Translations under genes and position numbers: made by a program
Shown here: in pieces, positions 5,459 through 5,525 of the stretch
Position numbering within the stretch: position 1 is the stretch's first letter
Layout of the letters: each line of letters opens with the position of its first letter
Notes under the pieces: model-generated
What the model was told of the DNA's origin: nothing
The model's database searches: none
Seen by the model: only the letters and a program-made list of their open reading frames with translations
DNA from: Actinomycetes bacterium
Lineage (GTDB): Bacteria > Actinomycetota > Actinomycetes > Actinomycetales > Microbacteriaceae
Length of the DNA stretch: 5,525 nucleotides
Assembly (NCBI GenBank): GCA_023421635.1
Contig: JAEZSU010000206.1
Span: 1 to 5,525 of the forward strand
Direction: 5' to 3'

Positions 5459-5525
5459 ACCGCGAGACTGCTGCTGCGCCACGAGACCGCATCCGTCGCC
5501 GGCAGTCTCGTGGCGGCCGTGCAGT
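5459..5525. repeat. Dyad-symmetric array of 13-bp repeats (RCCRCGAGACYGC) upstream of hemA
   Basis: Three copies of a 13-mer are visible: plus strand 5459-5471 (ACCGCGAGACTGC), plus strand 5478-5490 (GCCACGAGACCGC) and minus strand 5502-5514 (GCCACGAGACTGC). Copies 1 and 2 are 19 bp apart. The symmetry centre of copies 2 and 3 is 5496, and reflecting copy 1 predicts a fourth, inverted copy at 5521-5533. The five bases that remain in the window, GCAGT at 5521-5525, match it. The arms also form competing stems: 5463-5471 with 5502-5510 (9 bp) or 5477-5487 with 5505-5515 (11 bp). It could be an operator cluster, an interspersed REP-like element or a transcribed hairpin. No coding sequence is visible here. 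Confidence 0.6.

Noticed and set aside
1..5525. tRNA genes, CRISPR arrays, insertion sequences or prophage genes
   Set aside because: I saw no cloverleaf with a CCA end, no regular spaced repeats beyond the short array at the right edge, and no transposase or integrase motifs in any frame. Composition is uniform throughout.

Overview
The window comes from a high-GC Gram-positive actinobacterium, most likely a member of the Microbacteriaceae (for example Microbacterium). The evidence is the strong G/C bias at third codon positions, frequent GTG starts, the alpha2-type glycyl-tRNA synthetase, and protein sequences that read like that family. The assignment is by recognition and was not searched. 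Every supportable gene lies on the minus strand, so transcription runs from right to left.

Layout in transcription order. An untranslated stretch (5407-5525) carries a dyad-symmetric set of 13-bp repeats. It is followed by hemA (5406-4108, glutamyl-tRNA reductase, first committed step of C5-pathway tetrapyrrole synthesis). One base later comes a small actinobacterial HhH-GPD repair-type protein (4106-3537). An enolase-superfamily gene of the N-succinylamino acid racemase / o-succinylbenzoate synthase (NSAR/OSBS) group follows at 3518-2385. A small DUF4870-type membrane protein lies at 2347-1964. After a 111-bp gap with a strong promoter-like -10 box and two inverted repeats comes glyS (1852-467). 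After another 97 bp, a GTG-started membrane protein (369 to beyond position 1) runs off the left edge.

The genes are mostly housekeeping. hemA and the HhH-GPD gene are almost certainly co-transcribed and translationally coupled, and the NSAR/OSBS gene may belong to the same transcript. If the latter acts as MenC, the cluster would link heme and menaquinone supply. If it acts as a racemase, it is a metabolic passenger. glyS has its own promoter and ribosome binding site. The membrane-protein genes have no evident functional tie to their neighbours.

I did not find a clear previously undescribed system. The points most worth following up are: the symmetric repeat array at the right edge, which predicts the bases just outside the window; an NSAR-type specificity arginine in the MenC-like enzyme; loss of the canonical catalytic residues in the HhH-GPD protein; and -10-like boxes placed 6-8 bp before three start codons that lack Shine-Dalgarno sequences, suggesting leaderless mRNAs. 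Long open frames on the plus strand across 407-2416 and 2346-4382 are antisense shadows caused by GC bias.
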